Source of the DNA: Brachyspira pilosicoli P43/6/78
GTDB taxonomy: Bacteria; Spirochaetota; Brachyspiria; Brachyspirales; Brachyspiraceae
Direction: 5' to 3'
NCBI RefSeq assembly: GCF_000325665.1
Contig: NC_019908.1
Coordinates: 1,860,001-1,924,000, forward strand
Length of the DNA: 64,000 nt
In this document: one piece after another, positions 8,754 to 17,780 of the stretch
How positions within the stretch are numbered: the stretch's first letter is position 1
Layout: the number at the start of each line of letters is the position of its first letter
Made by a program: the position numbers and the translations under genes
The notes under the pieces: model-generated
What the model was told of the DNA's origin: nothing
Database searches by the model: none
Seen by the model: the letters and a program-made list of their open reading frames with translations, nothing else

Positions 8754-9044
8754 TTAAATAATATCACATATAGATTGTATAATACTTACTTTTTTTCTCT
8801 CTCTCTCGCTTAAAGGAGCATATTTAGATTTATACATAACATCATTTGCCAAATTAATAAACTGCTCTTTAATCATCTCGGCAGCCTCTTTCGGAGTTTT
8901 ACCAGTACCCCTAATAGCTAAATCATCATTACTAATAACATATCTATCATTATCAAGTTTTGTAATATAACCTTTTAAAGGTCTTTTAAATCTAAACTCA
9001 TCAATATCACTAAAACTTAATTCTATCTTTTGTCTATCTGCCAT
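8754..9044 (-). CDS. Hypothetical 96-residue protein, HicB-like fold possible
   Basis: The product is small, charged and soluble, with no signal peptide. Its centre (GYITKLDNDRYVISNDDLAI, then RGTGKTPKEAAEMIKEQF) loosely resembles the HicB-like beta-beta-beta-alpha fold found in antitoxins and other small proteins. No HicA-like toxin lies next to it, so an antitoxin role is not supported. Its ATG overlaps the stop of the upstream lipoprotein gene (TAATG), so the two are translationally coupled. Confidence 0.65.
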   Translation of the reverse strand: MADRQKIELSFSDIDEFRFKRPLKGYITKLDNDRYVISNDDLAIRGTGKTPKEAAEMIKEQFINLANDVMYKSKYAPLSERERKKVSIIQSICDII

Positions 9045-9841
9045 TATTTAATACCTGCCTTTTTTGCATATTCTTCATTAGTTAAACTAAATGTCTTTTG
9101 AGTAAACAAAATATCATTAGTACTAAAAGCATATGGCACTTTATTTTTTAAAGTGTATACTCCGTTAGATACTGCTTCATCTATTATAATATATAATTCA
9201 TCAGCATGCTTTTGTTGAAACTTTACAACATCAGCTATTACTATCTGATAATTCATTTGTTTAGTAGGAGAACCTGTATCTCCTATAATATAATAAGAAT
9301 ATCCCTCCAAAGTATCAAGCCATAAATTATTGCCATTTAAATCATACATATCAAAGTTTATATCAATACTCTGTGCCCAAAAAGACATTTCAGAATTAGC
9401 ATACATAACTCCTGATATATTTTTATCTCTAAGTAAAGATATAGTATCATCATCTAATTTATTTGTAGCTATAGTTCCAGTAGCAGCCACATAATCAGAA
9501 CCTAATATATAATGATTTGGAAGTTTAGAAAAAGCCAAAGTACCTAATGCTTCTTCTAAAGTTACAAGTTTTATTAACTCACTTTGGGAATTAAAATTAC
9601 TTATAAAGCTTTTTAATACAACATCTGTATATATCTCTGTATTCAAATATTTTAATCTATCTATATTTACATTAGTCATGCTTTTTGGGAAAGTAAAAGA
9701 AGCAATTGCAACTATTCTATTTGTCGATATTATATCATCTACTACAACAACAGAATTTCCCATACTTCTGCATGAGAAAATAAAAATACTTATAAAAGAG
9801 AAAGTTATTAATGAATAAATTATTTTTTTATTAAAAAGCAT
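9044..9841 (-). CDS. Predicted lipoprotein of unknown function
   Basis: The 265-residue protein begins with a lipoprotein signal (ITFSFISIFIFSCRSMGN) with the lipidated cysteine at about residue 24. I recognise no catalytic motif. The mature part has mixed alpha/beta character, with segments such as NRIVAIASFTFPKSM and NFDMYDLNGNNLWLDTLEG. It sits in a tight minus-strand run alaS, HEAT lipoprotein, this gene, 96-residue gene, with gaps of 0 to 9 bases, so co-transcription is likely. Confidence 0.75.
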   Translation of the reverse strand: MLFNKKIIYSLITFSFISIFIFSCRSMGNSVVVVDDIISTNRIVAIASFTFPKSMTNVNIDRLKYLNTEIYTDVVLKSFISNFNSQSELIKLVTLEEALGTLAFSKLPNHYILGSDYVAATGTIATNKLDDDTISLLRDKNISGVMYANSEMSFWAQSIDINFDMYDLNGNNLWLDTLEGYSYYIIGDTGSPTKQMNYQIVIADVVKFQQKHADELYIIIDEAVSNGVYTLKNKVPYAFSTNDILFTQKTFSLTNEEYAKKAGIK

Positions 9842-9850
9842 ATATTATTT

Positions 9851-10468
9851 TTATATTCCTTTTTCATTTCTATATTTTAAAACCTGCTCTATAGTAGATT
9901 TCACAGCATAATCATTATCTGTAGAAGAAAGCAAATTAAGAGAACGGTCAACTCTTTTATCTTCATAATCTTTCAAAGCTTCAATTGCCGCCATTCTCAC
10001 CCATTTATTTTTACTAGATAAGCTTCCAAGTATAGAGTTTAAAAGTTCAGGAGCTTTTAAATTACCAGCAACTTTTAAAGCCTCTATTTGTACCTGCAAA
10101 TCGGTATCAGATATAGCTCTTTTTATACTGTCTATTGCCTCAGGAGTTTTAGCTTCAAGCCTTCCTAAACCATGTATAGACAAACAACGCACATTAAAAT
10201 CAGGGTCTTCAACACTAGACTTTAAAAAATCACTATAAGCTATTTCTGCCTCAATATTTCCAAGTACCCATATAGCCTCAGCTCTCACTTCCCTTCCGCC
10301 GTTTTGTGCAGCATTAAGTACTTCTAATAAAACCTCTTCATTATCTTTATTATCTTGCAACTTCTTAGAAGCCCTATTAACATCATCAAGTCTTCTTAAA
10401 GTTAAATCTTTCTGAGAACAAGATACAGAAAATAATATTATAATGATAATGCTTAAAACTTTTTTCAT
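9851..10468 (-). CDS. HEAT-repeat lipoprotein
   Basis: The signal MKKVLSIIIIILFSVSC places a lipidated cysteine at residue 17. The remaining ~190 residues form HEAT or PBS-lyase-like helical repeats of about 31-35 residues, seen in EVRAEAIWVLGNIEAE, NVRCLSIHGLGRLEAK, QVQIEALKVAGNL and WVRMAAIEALKDYEDK. Such repeats bind proteins; the partner is unknown. The start codon directly follows the alaS stop, so it is translated from the alaS transcript. Confidence 0.85.
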   Translation of the reverse strand: MKKVLSIIIIILFSVSCSQKDLTLRRLDDVNRASKKLQDNKDNEEVLLEVLNAAQNGGREVRAEAIWVLGNIEAEIAYSDFLKSSVEDPDFNVRCLSIHGLGRLEAKTPEAIDSIKRAISDTDLQVQIEALKVAGNLKAPELLNSILGSLSSKNKWVRMAAIEALKDYEDKRVDRSLNLLSSTDNDYAVKSTIEQVLKYRNEKGI

Positions 10469-13063
10469 TTATAAACTACTCTTTATTTTATTAATAGCCT
10501 CTTTTGCTTTTTCGATATTTTCTATAGAGCCTTGAGCAAAACTATCTTTTCCTCCGCCTCTGCCTCCTGCAGCTGCTATTATATCTTTAATTAAAGAATT
10601 AGCCAATATGTTTTTTTCTTTTAAAGCCTTACCAGTAACTTGAACTATTATAGAATTATTGGTTTTACTTATCATAAAGGCTATAGAATCTTTAACTCTC
10701 TCTTTTATAGTATCAGCATAAAGTCTTATATCTTTTATATCTTCGTCAAACTCCAAATTGTAAAACTTAATTCCATTTAAATCTTCGCAATTATCTATAA
10801 ACGCTTTAGAAGATGAGCCTGATGTCTTTAATTGTTTATTTTCTTTTTGTAATTTTTTTATTTCTGTTTGTAGGTTTTCAGCTCTAGTTGTAAGTTCATC
10901 TATTTTATTTGCATTAAGTATATGGCTTAAACTTTTTACTTTATTAAATAAATTTGTAGCCTCTCTAGCAGCATTAAGCCCAGTAATAGCTTCAATTCTT
11001 CTCACACCGCTTGCAACAGAACCTTCACTTACTATATGAAAATAACCAACTTCAGATGTATTTGTCAAATGGCTTCCACCGCAAAGCTCAACAGAAAAAC
11101 CTTCGCCTATATCAAGTATTCTTACAGTGTCAGGATATTTCTCTCCAAATAATGCCTTAGCTCCAGAAGCTATAGCCTCTTCTTTCGGCATATATTTTAT
11201 TACAGCAGGCATTGATTTAAATACTATTTCATTAACTTGATTTTCTATATTTATTAAAGTCTCTTCATTAATAGAATCTGGGTGAGTAAAGTCAAATCTC
11301 AAATAATCTTCACAAACAAAGCTTCCTGCCTGATTAATATGATTTCCAAGTGTGAGCTCTAAAACCTTTTGAAGTATATGTGTTGCTGTGTGGTTTTTTC
11401 TTATAGCACTTCTTCTGTCAAAATTAACTAAAAGTTTTATCTCTTCTCCAACTTTTAAAGTTTTATTGCCGCAATCAACTATATGTATAATAGTGTTTTC
11501 TTTTTTTTGCGTATCTAATACTTTTAGTTTCTCTCCGCTTGAAATCTCTATAAAGCCATTATCTCCAACCTGTCCTCCCATCTCTCCATAAAAAGGTGAT
11601 GACTCTGTAATTACAGCTACGTTAGAAGATGATGCACTTTCTTTTTTCTCTCCATTCTCATATAGGGCAACTATCTTTGATTTTATTCCATTAATTAAAC
11701 TATCTCTATCTTCGCCGACATATTTTGTTTCATAATTTTCAACAAAACCAAATTTAGACTTTTTATCCTCTCCTGTTCCTCTGCTTCTTTTTTTCTGTTC
11801 CTCCATTGCATCTTCAAAGCCTTTTTTATCAACTGTGAAACCATGGTCATTAGCCTCTTCTTCTGTGATGTCAAAAGGAAGTCCGTAAGTATCAAAAAGC
11901 ATAAATGCATCTTTACCTGATATTACTTTGCTTTCTTTGTTTTCTTCCATTACACTGTAAAGCTTATTCATGCCTGCAGATATTGTGCTTAAAAATTTAT
12001 TCTCTTCTTCTTTTAATATTTTTTTAATATTCTCTTCTTCTTTTGGAAGATAATCATATATATCTTTATAAACATTAATTACAGCAGAAGTAAGCTCATT
12101 TAAGAAAGCTCCTTTATGACCTAAATCATTAGCAGTTTTTAAAGCTCTTCTTAAAAGTCTTCTAAGTACATATCCCCTTCCCTCATTAGACGGCTTACAA
12201 CCCTCTGCCAAAACAAATACTAAAGCTCTTAAATGGTCAGCCAATAAGTTTATCTTTGTCTTATTGTTTCCTTCATATTTAACATTAAGCTTATTTAAAA
12301 TAGCATCAACTATAGGCTTCATTACATCAGTTTGATAATTGCTCTCAACTCCCTGCATAATATAGCAAAGTCTCTCAAGCCCCATTCCTGTATCTATACC
12401 AACATTTTTAAGCGGAGTCAAATTGCCATCAACATCTTGGAAAAACTCATTAAATACTAAATTCCAAAACTCTAAATACCTCTCACAATCACAACCCACA
12501 AAACAATCAGGCTTACCGCATCCTTTCTCCTCACCCATATCAATATAAAGTTCACTGCAAGGTCCACAAGCTCCAGAATCTCCCGCAGGTCCCCAGAAAT
12601 TATCTTTCTTTCCAAGTCTAACAATCTTCTCTTTTGGTATTCCTATATGTTCATTCCAAATTTTAAATGCATCATCATCTTTCTCATAAATAGATACATA
12701 TATTCTCTCAACAGGAAGCTTTATCACCTGTGTAGAAAACTCCCAAGCAAACTCAATAGCTTCTTTCTTGAAATAGTCTCCCATAAAACAAAAATTACCA
12801 AACATCTCAAAAAATGTATGGTGTCTTGCTGTTTTACCAATATTCTCTAAATCTGATAATCTAAAACATTTCTGTATAGTAGCTACTCTTGAATATGGTG
12901 CTTTTTTTATTCCAGCATAATATGGCTTAAACTGAAGCATACCTGCTGTTGTAAATAATAAACTAGGGTCATCTATTGGTATTAATGATGATGATTTCTC
13001 TATAGCATGTTTTTTACTTTTAAAAAACTCTTTAAACTTTTCTCTCAATTCTAAATGTGTCAT
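10469..13063 (-). CDS. alaS: Alanyl-tRNA synthetase
   Basis: AlaRS charges tRNA-Ala and edits mischarged serine or glycine. The 864-residue length is standard. The class II aminoacylation core is at the N-terminus (FTTAGMLQFKPYYAG, TARHHTFFEMFGNF). The editing domain shows HTATHIL and CGGSH zinc motifs. The C-Ala domain ends with AAGGRGGGKDSFAQGS. It is the first gene of a minus-strand operon continuing into two lipoprotein genes and a small ORF. Confidence 0.98.
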   Translation of the reverse strand: MTHLELREKFKEFFKSKKHAIEKSSSLIPIDDPSLLFTTAGMLQFKPYYAGIKKAPYSRVATIQKCFRLSDLENIGKTARHHTFFEMFGNFCFMGDYFKKEAIEFAWEFSTQVIKLPVERIYVSIYEKDDDAFKIWNEHIGIPKEKIVRLGKKDNFWGPAGDSGACGPCSELYIDMGEEKGCGKPDCFVGCDCERYLEFWNLVFNEFFQDVDGNLTPLKNVGIDTGMGLERLCYIMQGVESNYQTDVMKPIVDAILNKLNVKYEGNNKTKINLLADHLRALVFVLAEGCKPSNEGRGYVLRRLLRRALKTANDLGHKGAFLNELTSAVINVYKDIYDYLPKEEENIKKILKEEENKFLSTISAGMNKLYSVMEENKESKVISGKDAFMLFDTYGLPFDITEEEANDHGFTVDKKGFEDAMEEQKKRSRGTGEDKKSKFGFVENYETKYVGEDRDSLINGIKSKIVALYENGEKKESASSSNVAVITESSPFYGEMGGQVGDNGFIEISSGEKLKVLDTQKKENTIIHIVDCGNKTLKVGEEIKLLVNFDRRSAIRKNHTATHILQKVLELTLGNHINQAGSFVCEDYLRFDFTHPDSINEETLINIENQVNEIVFKSMPAVIKYMPKEEAIASGAKALFGEKYPDTVRILDIGEGFSVELCGGSHLTNTSEVGYFHIVSEGSVASGVRRIEAITGLNAAREATNLFNKVKSLSHILNANKIDELTTRAENLQTEIKKLQKENKQLKTSGSSSKAFIDNCEDLNGIKFYNLEFDEDIKDIRLYADTIKERVKDSIAFMISKTNNSIIVQVTGKALKEKNILANSLIKDIIAAAGGRGGGKDSFAQGSIENIEKAKEAINKIKSSL

Positions 13064-13213
13064 AATATCTCCGCTATAACATTATGTATTAAAAACTATT
13101 ATATTAAAAATTAACTCATTAATAATATAATTAAATGCCTCGTTTTGCAAGCTAAATTTACAAATAAACTATTTTTAATAAAATTATAAAAAATATTTGT
13201 AAATTAACAAAAT

Positions 13214-13241
13214 TTGACAAATACTATTCTTATTTTATAAT
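13214..13241 (+). promoter_or_regulatory. Sigma-70-type promoter of first GT11-like gene
   Basis: TTGACA at 13214-13219 and TATAAT at 13236-13241 are separated by 16 bases, upstream of the glycosyltransferase start. A very similar promoter (AATTTGACAAATAC, then TATAAT) precedes the second copy at 16.6 kb, so the duplicated unit includes its promoter. Confidence 0.75.
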
Positions 13242-13270
13242 ATAATTAATTCGAAGATGTGAGTAAATTA

Positions 13271-14305
13271 ATGAATAAACAATTCCATAAATATTTAGAT
13301 GATGTATTATGGTGGTGTCCTTTCAAAAAATTAAGATATCTAATAAGAGAATACTTAAATAAAATAGAAGATATAGAAAAAGAAAATAAACAAATTATAA
13401 ATCATTTAAATATCATCACAAATAAAATATTTCCAGAAAATAAAAATGTTGCTGTTATTGCTGTGGATGGTGGATTTGCAGATCAAATAAGAATATATTT
13501 AGTAGCTAAATCTTTAGAAAAATTTTACAACAAAAAAATTTTATTTGATATAAGCTGGTATAAAACAAATGGCATGGATGATTCTAAAATAAATGAAAGA
13601 CGTTTTGAATTAATAAATATATTTAAAGATATAGAATTTAATTTAGCTACAGAAGAACAAATATTTTTAAGTAAGCAATCTAACTATATAGATTTTTGGT
13701 GGTATTTTGAAAATATTAAAGCTTCAAATTTATTAGAAAATATTAATGATGAACAAATACAATATATGTACGGTATTTTAGCATTAAATGAAAAATTTGC
13801 TATAAAAAATAAAATAAAAATTGAAATACCAAATATATTTCAATTATTAAATTATACAGATGTATTAACTTTAGATAAATATTTCATTCCAATATTAGAT
13901 GAAAAAAATAAAGAAATTTATAATGATATTATTAATAGTAAAAATACTGTAGCTTGCCATATAAGAAGAACTGATTATATCAATTTTCCTTATTATATAG
14001 ATTTAAATTTTAATTATTATAAAAATGCATTTGAAACTATAGAAAAGAAAATAAATAATAAAATTAAAATTTTCTTTTTTTCAGATGATTTAGATTGGGT
14101 AAATAAAAATATAATTCCTAATATAAAAAATATATATGACTATAAGATAGTTGATATAAATAACAATAATAGAGGATATTTTGATTTTTATCTAATCAGT
14201 AAATGTCAATATCAAATAGCTTCTTCTGGAAACTTTTGTAAAGTAGCTCATCAATTTAATGAATTTAATGATAAAATGTTAATAACACCAGAATCTATTA
14301 ATTAG
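13271..14305 (+). CDS. GT11-like glycosyltransferase (alpha-1,2-fucosyltransferase family), copy 1
   Basis: The family 11 signatures are visible: a donor-site motif VACHIRRTDYI, FFFSDDLDWV and CQYQIASSGNF near the end. Such enzymes add fucose or a similar sugar to cell-surface glycans. The N-terminal ~60 residues carry WWCPFKKLRYLIREYL and a coiled coil. A GTG at 13259 is in frame, but the ATG at 13271 gives MNKQFHKYLDD, matching the start of copy 2, and is preferred. It is closely similar to the gene at 16652, showing recent duplication. Confidence 0.82.
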   Translation: MNKQFHKYLDDVLWWCPFKKLRYLIREYLNKIEDIEKENKQIINHLNIITNKIFPENKNVAVIAVDGGFADQIRIYLVAKSLEKFYNKKILFDISWYKTNGMDDSKINERRFELINIFKDIEFNLATEEQIFLSKQSNYIDFWWYFENIKASNLLENINDEQIQYMYGILALNEKFAIKNKIKIEIPNIFQLLNYTDVLTLDKYFIPILDEKNKEIYNDIINSKNTVACHIRRTDYINFPYYIDLNFNYYKNAFETIEKKINNKIKIFFFSDDLDWVNKNIIPNIKNIYDYKIVDINNNNRGYFDFYLISKCQYQIASSGNFCKVAHQFNEFNDKMLITPESIN

Positions 14306-14337
14306 TTAAATTAGATTTTATTAACAAAAGATCTTAT

Positions 14338-15336
14338 TTATATTCCTATCTTTTTACATAAATCATCTCTAAATTTATCTCTTAATTTTCTAATAGGTAT
14401 ATACCAAGCTAATTTATTAACAATTTTTCTAATGTTAGAGGTAATAGTATTTAATCTATATTCTGCGTCTGATTTAACATAATGAAAATTTTTAGACATA
14501 GAATCTTCATCTATAAATAAATCTCTTTTTATAATTGGCGGATGTATAATTTTATCTATTTTATATGAAACCATATTATGAAGAGGGTCATTTTCATAAG
14601 AACAATGTGTTGCATCTTTTCCAAATCCTATATTACTTACAAGATTAATATTAGGACATATACATAAACCATCATTAGCTAATATACTAAAACTCCATTG
14701 ATAATCCCAAATATCATTTTTATTTTTTTTATGGTATTCAATCATTTCATCTAATATACTTTTCCAATAATCAATATAAAAATCAGAAAAATATACTTCT
14801 TCTATCTTCTTAGCTATTAAATCATACGAATATTTTTCTAATTTATAATCATAAAGATTCCAAGCTCTTCTCCAAGTAGCCCAACCCCAACATCTTTCCA
14901 TAGATGAAAAATAATAACTATAATTAGAATATGGTTTACCTATATGATTGCTATGTATATGCATTATTTTATCATTATCTTTATAATAATCTAATAACTC
15001 TTCGCAAAAATAAAAAAAAGATTGATTTGGTAAACAGTCATCTTCAAGTATTATACCATCTTCTTCATTTTCAAAAAACCAACTTATTGCTTCTGCAGGA
15101 CCCAAACCACATCCTAAATTTTTATCTCTAAATAAAGTTTTTACCTCACAATCCCAATCTACTTTTTTTATAATATCTCTAGTAGACATACATCTTTTAT
15201 AATCATCTTTTACATCTTTTCTAGGACCATCTGCCGCTATATATAAACGAGGCGGTTTAGCTTCTCTTATAGCTTCAAAAACTTTGCTAGTAGTATCTGG
15301 TCTATTAAATATAATAAACAAAACGGCTTTTTTCAT
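14338..15336 (-). CDS. HlpA-like GT-A glycosyltransferase, copy 1
   Basis: The 332-residue protein starts with KKAVLFIIFNRPDTTSKVFE, followed by KPPRLYIAADGPR. It has the metal-binding acidic motif ILEDDCLP and CWGWATWRRAWNLYDY. Homologues are annotated either as glycosyltransferases or as 'hemolytic protein HlpA'; the GT-A reading is better supported by sequence. The C-terminus carries AWYIPIRKLRDKFRDDL, a motif also found at the N-terminus of the neighbouring GT11-like proteins. The ATG at 15336 has AAGG seven bases upstream; a GTG at 15342 is less likely. It is convergent with the GT11-like gene. Confidence 0.82.
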   Translation of the reverse strand: MKKAVLFIIFNRPDTTSKVFEAIREAKPPRLYIAADGPRKDVKDDYKRCMSTRDIIKKVDWDCEVKTLFRDKNLGCGLGPAEAISWFFENEEDGIILEDDCLPNQSFFYFCEELLDYYKDNDKIMHIHSNHIGKPYSNYSYYFSSMERCWGWATWRRAWNLYDYKLEKYSYDLIAKKIEEVYFSDFYIDYWKSILDEMIEYHKKNKNDIWDYQWSFSILANDGLCICPNINLVSNIGFGKDATHCSYENDPLHNMVSYKIDKIIHPPIIKRDLFIDEDSMSKNFHYVKSDAEYRLNTITSNIRKIVNKLAWYIPIRKLRDKFRDDLCKKIGI

Positions 15337-15405
15337 AAACACACCTTAATTATTATAATTTATAAAAGTATATAACATATAATAAAATTAATCAATAAAA
15401 TATAA

Positions 15406-16522
15406 TTAAATGCCAATTTTTTTATATAATTTTTCCCTAAACTTATCTCTTTGTTTTTTTATAGGTATATACCAAGCTATTTTATTTATAATGTTTTTTA
15501 TATTAATAATAATATTATTTTTTATATTTTCTAATTCACTATTAATTATTTCTAATTCTTTTATTTTAGTATCTAATTCTTTAACTTTATTTTCAAATTG
15601 AATATTTAATTGTGTTTTATCATATTCTAACATTTGCATATATTCTTCAGCATTTCTAAAAGAAAATCTATAGTAGCATACGTATTCATCAATATCAACA
15701 TCAGTCTCTATTACATTCGGATGAGTTATTTTCCCTATATCATAGGTTGCTGTATTAGCTAGATAATGATCTTTATAATTACAATGAACACTGTCTATAC
15801 CCCAACCTATATTACTTACCAAATTTATATTGGGATCTATACATATACCATCGTCTTGAATTATTGAAATAGTCCAAGTGTATGACCAACTATCTATTTT
15901 TCTTTCTTTTTGAATTTCAGGATTTTTTCATCATATAAGCTATATCTTTCCAATGTCTCCTCATATATGCATCTTTATATATTTTATCTATTTTTTGGCA
16001 TATATCTTCATAAGAATATTTCTCTAAATTAGTATCATAATGTTTCCAAGCCCTTCTCCAAGTAGCCCAACCCCAACATTGCATTATAGAAGAAAAATAA
16101 TAACTATATTTTGTACAAGGTTCCCCATAATGAAAACCGCCTATACTCATTATTTTTTCATTATCTTTATAATAATCTAATAACTCCTCACAAAAATAAA
16201 AGAAAGATCGATTAGGTAAACAATCATCTTCAAGTATTATACCATCTTCTTCATTTTCAAAAAACCAACTTATTCCGCCAGATATAGATAATCTGCATCC
16301 AACATTTTTTTCTCTAAATAAAGTTTTTACTTCACAATCCCAATCTACTCTTTCAATAATTTTTCTAGTTTCCATACACTTTTTATATTCACCTTCTACA
16401 TCTTCTCTAGGGCCATCTGCTACAACATATAAACGAGGCGGTTTAGCTTCTCTTATAGCTTCAAAAACTCTATTAGTTAACTCTTCTCTTTTAAAAATTA
16501 TAAAAAGTACTGCTTTTTTCAT
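15406..16522 (-). pseudogene. HlpA-like glycosyltransferase, copy 2, frameshifted in an A6 run
   Basis: The first 201 residues (15917-16522) closely match copy 1: KKAVLFIIFKREELTNRVFE, GIILEDDCLPN, CWGWATWRRAWKHYD. They then hit TGA just after an A6 run (plus strand T6 at 15923-15928). Removing one A continues the protein as KNPEIQKERKIDSWSYTW and IDPNINLVSNIGWG into the frame ending at 15406. The restored product would be about 370 residues, with an extra coiled coil and AWYIPIKKQRDKFREKL at the end. It may be a broken gene, a phase-variable gene or an assembly error. Confidence 0.8.
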
Positions 16523-16597
16523 AAAAATATCCTAATTTATTGCACTATCGAACAAATTATATAGCATATAATTAATTAGTCAATAAAAATATGAAAT

Positions 16598-16625
16598 TTG
16601 ACAAATACAATTATTAACATATAAT
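16598..16625 (+). promoter_or_regulatory. Sigma-70-type promoter of second GT11-like gene
   Basis: TTGACA at 16598-16603 and TATAAT at 16620-16625 with a 16-base spacer; nearly a copy of the element at 13214-13241. Confidence 0.75.
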
Positions 16626-16651
16626 AATCATAAAATTTTATGGAGTTATAA

Positions 16652-17704
16652 GTGGATAAGCAATTTCATAAATATTTAGATGATGTATTATGGTGGTGTC
16701 CTTTCAAAAAATTAAGATATTTAATAAGAGAATACTTAAAAAAAATAGAAAATATAGAAAAAGAAAATAAACAAATTATAAACCATTTAAATATCATCAC
16801 GAATAAAATATTCCAAGAAAATAAAAATATTGCTGTTATTGCAGTAGATGGCGGATTTACAGATCAAATAAGAACATATGTAGTAGCTAAATCTTTAGAA
16901 AAATTTTACAATAAAAAAATTTTATTTGATATAAGTTGGTATGAAACCGATGGTATGGATTATGATAAAAAATACAAAAGATATTTTGAGTTTACAAATA
17001 TTTTTAAAGATGTAGAATTTAATTTAGCTAATGAAGATGAAATATATTTAGCTAAACAATCTAACCATATAGATTTTTGGGGTGATTTTATAAATGAAAG
17101 AGCTTATAAATCTCTTGAATATCTTAATAAAGAAAAAATATCATATTTAGTTGGTATTATGGCATTAACTCAGACTTTTGTAGTAAGAGAGGATAAATTT
17201 AAATTAGAAATACCAAATATATTTAAATTATTAAATTATACAGATGTATTGAGACTAGACAAATATTTTATTCCTATGCTAGATGAAAAAAATAAAGAAG
17301 TTTATAATAACATAATTAATACTAAGAATACTGTAGCTTGTCATATAAGAAGAACTGATTATATAAAATTTCATTATTATGTAGAATTAAATTTCGATTA
17401 CTATAAAAGAGCATTTGAAATTATAGAAAATAAAATAAATGATAAAATTAAAATTTTCTTTTTCTCAGATGATTTAGATTGGGTAAATGAAAATATAATA
17501 TCTAATATAAAAAATATATATGACTATGAAATAGTTAATATTAATTCAAATGAAAAAGGTTGCTTTGATTTTTATTTAATAAGTAAATGTCAATATCAAA
17601 TAGCTTCTTCTGGAAATTTTTGTAAAGTTTCTTATGAATTTAATGAGTTTTATGATAAAATTTTAATAACTCCTGAAAACATAAATCAATATAATAAAAA
17701 ATAA
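16652..17704 (+). CDS. GT11-like glycosyltransferase (alpha-1,2-fucosyltransferase family), copy 2
   Basis: The 350-residue product closely resembles the gene at 13271, with VACHIRRTDYI, FFFSDDLDWV and CQYQIASSGNF. The start is a GTG with GGAG six bases upstream, giving MDKQFHKYLDD. The N-terminal WWCPFKKLRYLIREYL motif and coiled coil are conserved. The two copies differ most in the middle third, the likely acceptor-recognition region, so they may add the same sugar to different acceptors. This is inference. Confidence 0.82.
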   Translation: MDKQFHKYLDDVLWWCPFKKLRYLIREYLKKIENIEKENKQIINHLNIITNKIFQENKNIAVIAVDGGFTDQIRTYVVAKSLEKFYNKKILFDISWYETDGMDYDKKYKRYFEFTNIFKDVEFNLANEDEIYLAKQSNHIDFWGDFINERAYKSLEYLNKEKISYLVGIMALTQTFVVREDKFKLEIPNIFKLLNYTDVLRLDKYFIPMLDEKNKEVYNNIINTKNTVACHIRRTDYIKFHYYVELNFDYYKRAFEIIENKINDKIKIFFFSDDLDWVNENIISNIKNIYDYEIVNINSNEKGCFDFYLISKCQYQIASSGNFCKVSYEFNEFYDKILITPENINQYNKK

Positions 17705-17715
17705 TTTAAAATATT

Positions 17716-17743
17716 TTGTAAAAACTAATTTTTGTTATATAAT
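17716..17743 (+). promoter_or_regulatory. Candidate promoter of rhodanese-CstR fusion gene
   Basis: TTGTAA at 17716-17721 and TATAAT at 17738-17743 are separated by 16 bases, about 37 bases upstream of the start codon. No clear inverted operator of the CsoR type could be picked out. Confidence 0.5.
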
Positions 17744-17780
17744 ATAAATAATGGTATTATTTTAAATTCAAGGATTTTAT

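Noticed and set aside
8754-9044. Antitoxin of a toxin-antitoxin pair
   Set aside because: Only a loose HicB-like pattern. The partner gene upstream is a lipoprotein, and no toxin-like ORF is present.
13257-13261. ATG at 13257 as start of the first GT11-like gene
   Set aside because: It is followed directly by TGA; the ATG at 13271 matches the paralogue start.
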